Positions 6,444 through 9,533 of a DNA stretch of 9,533 bases are shown one piece after another. Numbering within the stretch: position 1 is the first letter of the stretch; the number at the start of each line of letters is the position of its first letter. The position numbers were made by a program, and so were the translations under genes. The notes under the pieces are model-generated. The model saw only the letters and a list, made by a program, of their open reading frames with translations, did no database searches and was not told the origin of the DNA. This stretch comes from Desulfuromonadaceae bacterium (GTDB taxonomy: Bacteria; Desulfobacterota; Desulfuromonadia; Desulfuromonadales; Geopsychrobacteraceae): NCBI GenBank assembly GCA_016744555.1, contig JADGED010000084.1:1-9533 (forward strand), written 5' to 3'.

Positions 6444-7490
6444 TCACTCTTGAAAATGGATCCAGTCTTTGATGTCAGAAATTAGGGAGTCTACTTGCTT
6501 TTCATTCGTCGCCCAAGAGGTGACAAGGCGGATCACAGAATGGTTCTCATCAGCTTTTTCCCAAACATAAAAACCATATTTTCCCTGTAAAATTTTAATC
6601 ATAGTGTTCGGCAGAAGCGGGAATATCTGGTTACTCTCTGTCGGAGCGGCAAGCACATAGCCGCTTTTAGTGATAGCAACCGACAGTTTTTCCGCCATAG
6701 CATTTGCATGTCGTGTAAGTTCAAAAAACAACCCAGCGGTGAACAACTCTGTAAACTGCAACCCCAACAGGCGACCTTTTGCTAGCAACCCACCACGCTG
6801 CTTAATATGAAAGTCAAACTCCTCGGCAAGGGATTTATTAGGAATGACGATAGCCTCGCCCATCAATGTTCCGGCTTTAGTCCCACCAATCCAGAAGATA
6901 TCGGTTAATTCCCCAATATCCTTTAGAGTAAGGTCATTACCATTGGCCGTTAATGCGACACCCAACCGAGCCCCGTCCAATACCAGCAACAGGTCATTCC
7001 TTTTGCAGGTTTTTGACAATTCCTGCAGCTCAGCTTTTGTGTAGATAGTACCAACTTCTGTCGCATTGGAAATATATACTAAGCGAGGTTTAGCCATGTG
7101 AGGATAATGGGCATTGCTTGCTAACGCAGCCTCGATATCACTAGAAGCCAACTTTCCATTCTCCGTGGCAACAGTAATAATCTTGTGCCCGGTAGCTTCA
7201 ATTGCCCCAGTCTCTCTAACGACTATGTGCCCAGTGCTCGCCGCGATAACTGCTTCGTGTGACCTAAGGACGCTTGACGTAATAATGATATTGGCAAGAG
7301 TCCCGCCAGCAACAAAGTAGATCGGGATGTCTTTTCCGCCAAGGTGTTCACAGATCAACTTTCTGGCCTGTGCTGAATAGTCATCGTTGCCATAAGCGGT
7401 TTGCTGAACCAGATTTGTGTCAGCAAGTGCCGCAAGTATTCTGGGGTGACACCCTTCACTATAATCATCTAAAAAACTGTATTTACACAT
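6444..7490 (-). CDS. ltaE: Low-specificity L-threonine aldolase (PLP-dependent)
   Basis: This fold-type I PLP enzyme cleaves L-threonine or allo-threonine to glycine and acetaldehyde, and may act on other beta-hydroxy amino acids. The 348-residue protein opens with FLDDYSEGCHPRILAAL and the YGNDDYS segment typical of the family. TGHIVVRETGAIEATGH contains His88, expected to stack on PLP. LDGARLG supplies Asp172, which pairs with the pyridine nitrogen, and Arg175. GGTKAGTLMGEA supplies the Schiff-base Lys205. Cys14 replaces the more usual Ala in SEGAHPRI. The gene starts at the ATG at 7488-7490 with only a weak Shine-Dalgarno (GAAAGA). It converges with the cassette and shares its terminator. 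The aldolase could instead serve another beta-hydroxy amino acid, since family specificity is broad. Confidence 0.93.
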   Translation of the reverse strand: MCKYSFLDDYSEGCHPRILAALADTNLVQQTAYGNDDYSAQARKLICEHLGGKDIPIYFVAGGTLANIIITSSVLRSHEAVIAASTGHIVVRETGAIEATGHKIITVATENGKLASSDIEAALASNAHYPHMAKPRLVYISNATEVGTIYTKAELQELSKTCKRNDLLLVLDGARLGVALTANGNDLTLKDIGELTDIFWIGGTKAGTLMGEAIVIPNKSLAEEFDFHIKQRGGLLAKGRLLGLQFTELFTAGLFFELTRHANAMAEKLSVAITKSGYVLAAPTESNQIFPLLPNTMIKILQGKYGFYVWEKADENHSVIRLVTSWATNEKQVDSLISDIKDWIHFQE

Positions 7491-7736
7491 TTACATATCT
7501 TTCAATTAGGGCAATCTTTTTTCAACCGCTATACAAACTCTAAGAACCACCAACACCCTACCGCTAATAAGGTTAAGACACTTATCTAACTGTGGCATTT
7601 GGAATAACTTCGAAAATGACTGCTATCACTTCTATCTCCAATTTTAAACCTAGCAATATCTTAGACGGACAATCTTCCATCTAAACAGTTCCGTGCGGGA
7701 AAGTAGAAAACCATCAGCCTATTCTACTGAATCGCA
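7491..7736. other. Gap between srkA and the threonine aldolase gene
   Basis: Both flanking genes read on the minus strand, so this 246-base stretch holds the end of srkA and the leader of ltaE. A 7-bp stem (7702-7708 with 7722-7728, 13-base loop) just past the srkA stop could weakly terminate it. CTTCCATCTAAA (7674-7685) has an exact inverted copy upstream of srkA. A TATAGC is a possible -10 for ltaE but I see no matching -35. No gene is seen. Confidence 0.45.
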
Positions 7737-8726
7737 TCACAATGCCAGTGACGGCTCCTGCAATAACGAAAACTGCTCTCGCAATTCCAAGATATGTTCA
7801 CCCCAATATTGCAGCGTGTTAAACCATGGAAAGGCTTTCTTAAAAGCGGGGTCAGCCCAGCGGCTAGCTAGCCAAGCGCTATAATGGATCATCCGTAAGG
7901 TTCGCAAAGGTTCGATAAGTTGCAATTCCGCTAGATTAAAATCGTAAAACTGGTGGTAGCCGGTTAAAATTTTATCAAACTGGATTCGCTGCTGTTCCGC
8001 TGATCCAGATAACAACATCCACAAATCCTGAATTGCTGGTGCCATGCGGGAATCATCAAAATCGACAAAATGGGGGGCACCATCGCGCCACAACATGTTT
8101 CCGGAGTGGCAATCACCATGAACGCGGATATTGGTAGTTGCCCCTACACGCGCATAACAAGCATCAACCTGTTGCAGTAAATCTGCGGTCAAGCTTTGGT
8201 AAGATTCACTATATTCTGGTGGAATGAAATTTTCGGCAATGTAGGCGGCGCAATCGTGGCCAAAGTTTTGGCTCCGTAGAGCAGGGCGCTCACTAAAAGG
8301 GCGGATCGCCCCAACTGAATGGATACGACCAAGCAAGCGGCCAAGCACTAGCAGGTGATCAAGGTTATCTAACTCTGGAGCGTGGCCACCTTTGCAGGGT
8401 GACAAACTAAAGCGAAAGTCACGATAATGATATAAAGTTTCCCCACTAGCACTTGCCAATGGGGCTACAACTGGCAATTCTTGCTCGGTAAGCGCCAGCA
8501 TAAAATCGTGCTCTTCTAAAATTTGCCCATCACTCCAACGTTCAGGGCGATAAAACTTGGCAATCAGCGGTTCGTGATCTTCAATCCCCACCTGATAAAC
8601 CCGGTTTTCATAGCTATTGAGGGTTAAAATCCGGCAATCACAACGATAACCTAGGGACTCAACTGCATCCATAATAAAATCTGGAGTTAGTTGCTCAAAC
8701 GGGTGCTTGCTAACTTGTGGAGCCAT
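7737..8726 (-). CDS. srkA: Stress response kinase SrkA (YihE)
   Basis: SrkA is a cytoplasmic Ser/Thr protein kinase of the aminoglycoside-phosphotransferase fold; in E. coli it protects cells from stress-induced death and counteracts MazEF-type killing. The protein is 329 residues, about the E. coli length. The N-terminal lobe has LNSYENRVYQVG, the ATP-site Lys57 in LIAKFYRPERWS, and an EEHDF helix. The catalytic loop is VHGDCHSGNMLWR with Asp205 and Asn210. The metal-binding segment is HFVDFDDSRMAP with Asp222, followed by IQDLWMLL. I chose the ATG at 8724-8726 because TGAGGA lies 5 bases before it. An in-frame GTG four codons upstream lies within that site. The gene is not followed by dsbA as in enterics. 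The Shine-Dalgarno lies in a hairpin, listed separately. Confidence 0.95.
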   Translation of the reverse strand: MAPQVSKHPFEQLTPDFIMDAVESLGYRCDCRILTLNSYENRVYQVGIEDHEPLIAKFYRPERWSDGQILEEHDFMLALTEQELPVVAPLASASGETLYHYRDFRFSLSPCKGGHAPELDNLDHLLVLGRLLGRIHSVGAIRPFSERPALRSQNFGHDCAAYIAENFIPPEYSESYQSLTADLLQQVDACYARVGATTNIRVHGDCHSGNMLWRDGAPHFVDFDDSRMAPAIQDLWMLLSGSAEQQRIQFDKILTGYHQFYDFNLAELQLIEPLRTLRMIHYSAWLASRWADPAFKKAFPWFNTLQYWGEHILELREQFSLLQEPSLAL

Positions 8727-8730
8727 AATT

Positions 8731-8757
8731 TTCCTCACAGTCGAAATAGGTGAGGAA
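8731..8757 (-). promoter_or_regulatory. Hairpin that buries the srkA Shine-Dalgarno
   Basis: In the minus-strand transcript TTCCTCAC (8757-8750) pairs without mismatch with GTGAGGAA (8738-8731) around an 11-base loop. The entire Shine-Dalgarno TGAGGA (8737-8732) is in the stem, 5 bases from the ATG. Such a stem can limit ribosome access, so srkA translation may respond to temperature, a small RNA or a bound protein. The pairing is seen directly; regulation is inferred. Confidence 0.5.
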
Positions 8758-9210
8758 GTTTACCTTTTGTCCGCAGCACATGTAAAGTCAGCTGAAATAT
8801 TTTAGATGGAAGGCTATAGATTCTAACTAAGCAGATCATCACAGCAACGCTGACAAAATGATGCCTCCAAATTAAGCGATAAAATCAACAACAGCAGCCA
8901 CTCGAAACGCCCATTTTCTTATTAATTGTTTCCATGTATATTCCTTATGCCAATATGCTAGGGTGTAGAATAAAGGTTGTCTTCAATGCTAACCACTCGA
9001 TTCTTGCGGTGAGAGAAAAACCTACCTTCTATATTCCAAGACAAAGAAGCGCTGCTCATAGTCTGGGATTATATTGCTTACAGGAGTTAAAATACTGGAA
9101 GAACCTCACCTGCCGTCATATTGACAACTTGGTATGATCCTACTGCCCATAAAGCTTTACTCTAACGCTGAAATTTCGATAACGGAATTTACTATCGTGT
9201 GGATTGAAAT
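8758..9210. other. Divergent region between srkA and rarD
   Basis: About 450 bases without a convincing gene. It must carry the srkA promoter (minus) and the rarD promoter (plus). On the minus strand, TAAAAT with a weak GTTAGA 17 bases upstream is a possible srkA promoter. TTTAGATGGAAG (8801-8812) is one half of the inverted repeat pair that frames srkA. A perfect TTGACA at 9121-9126 would suit a -35, but no -10 follows at normal spacing; TATGAT at 9133-9138 is an alternative -10. The 67-codon reading frame 8934-9137 has no Shine-Dalgarno and no recognisable content. Confidence 0.45.
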
Positions 9211-9533
9211 ATGAATCGACAGATTACAGGTGTCCTCTTTGGCATTGCAGCATTCCTCACCTGGGGATTTCTCCCTGCTTACTGGAAGCAACTACAGGGC
9301 ATTGCTCCCTTTGAAATCCTCTGTCATCGTATTATATGGTCATGCCTCTTTCTCTGTATAATCATAGGCGTTCAGCAGCGGTGGACTGAAGTGGCACTGG
9401 TCGTCAAGGATTCTGGCAACCTGCTAAAGCTTTCTGCTAGCGGATTGCTGATTGCTGGCAACTGGTTCATATACATCTGGGCAGTTAACAGCGACCACAT
9501 TGTGGAAACAAGCCTAGGTTACTATATCAACCC
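9211..9533 (+). CDS. rarD: RarD, EamA-type transporter (5' part)
   Basis: The window ends after 107 codons of a membrane protein whose family length is near 300. The visible part matches the start of RarD, a DMT/EamA-superfamily permease of the inner membrane. It has GVLFGIAAFLTWGFLPAYWK (7-26) as the first helix and EILCHRIIWS (35-44) leading the second. A third helix contains GNWFIYIWAVN (73-83), followed by HIVETSLGYYIN. The conserved aromatic and charged residues in these blocks are characteristic of RarD. The start is the ATG at 9211; a GGA at 9201-9203 lies 7 bases ahead. The transported substrate of RarD proteins is not established (the name came from a chloramphenicol-sensitivity annotation). 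Confidence 0.93.
   Translation, partial: MNRQITGVLFGIAAFLTWGFLPAYWKQLQGIAPFEILCHRIIWSCLFLCIIIGVQQRWTEVALVVKDSGNLLKLSASGLLIAGNWFIYIWAVNSDHIVETSLGYYIN

Noticed and set aside
7862..7873. Perfect palindrome GGCTAGCTAGCC
   Set aside because: It lies inside srkA coding sequence, and one or two 12-base palindromes are expected by chance in the window.
8727..8738. Upstream GTG start for srkA adding four residues
   Set aside because: The GTG falls inside the Shine-Dalgarno that serves the ATG at 8726, and the shorter protein matches the usual SrkA length.
9121..9126. Perfect TTGACA as the rarD -35 element
   Set aside because: No acceptable -10 hexamer is found 16-18 bases downstream, so it is mentioned in the gap entry but not called as a promoter.
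8934..9137. 67-codon plus-strand reading frame in the srkA-rarD gap
   Set aside because: No Shine-Dalgarno before the ATG, no recognisable domain, and an unremarkable composition; open frames of this length are expected in AT-rich DNA.

Overview
The window is chromosomal DNA from a Gram-negative bacterium. It carries ten complete protein-coding genes and two that are cut by the window edges. There is an NtrC-type sigma-54 regulator, a lipobox lipoprotein, HtpX, SrkA and RarD. The tight htpX-rsmB-rpe order is one I associate from memory with Desulfuromonadales-type delta-proteobacteria, but marine gamma-proteobacteria are also possible and no single sequence here settles it. Base composition looks moderate throughout. 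I see no rRNA, tRNA, CRISPR array, transposase or phage gene.

Layout, left to right. (1) 1-239, plus strand: the C-terminal end of a sigma-54-dependent regulator with a Fis-type helix-turn-helix. (2) 403-3720, minus strand: a compact housekeeping operon read htpX > rsmB > rpe > small lipoprotein. The htpX stop directly abuts the rsmB GTG start, and the rpe stop touches the lipoprotein Shine-Dalgarno. (3) 3721-3901: a divergent control region with several short palindromes. (4) 3902-6327, plus strand: a four-gene cassette of PaaI-like hotdog thioesterase, LysE/RhtB exporter, type II (S)-2-haloacid dehalogenase and tautomerase-superfamily protein, closed by a strong hairpin at 6386-6419. (5) 6444-7490, minus: a PLP-dependent low-specificity threonine aldolase that converges on the same hairpin. 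(6) 7737-8726, minus: the SrkA/YihE stress-response kinase, whose Shine-Dalgarno lies inside an 8-bp hairpin. (7) 9211-end, plus: the start of rarD (EamA-type transporter), truncated by the window edge.

How they fit together. The htpX operon combines membrane protein quality control, 16S rRNA modification and the pentose-phosphate pathway, a common grouping with no obvious shared pathway. The plus-strand cassette is the most distinctive part. The dehalogenase has the whole catalytic set of genuine L-2-haloacid dehalogenases at the same residue numbers as the model enzyme. It sits beside a tautomerase-fold protein, a superfamily that includes haloacrylate-processing enzymes, and beside an exporter and a thioesterase. 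That makes a haloacid- or small-organic-acid-handling unit a reasonable but unproven hypothesis. I found no clear sign of a wholly new system.
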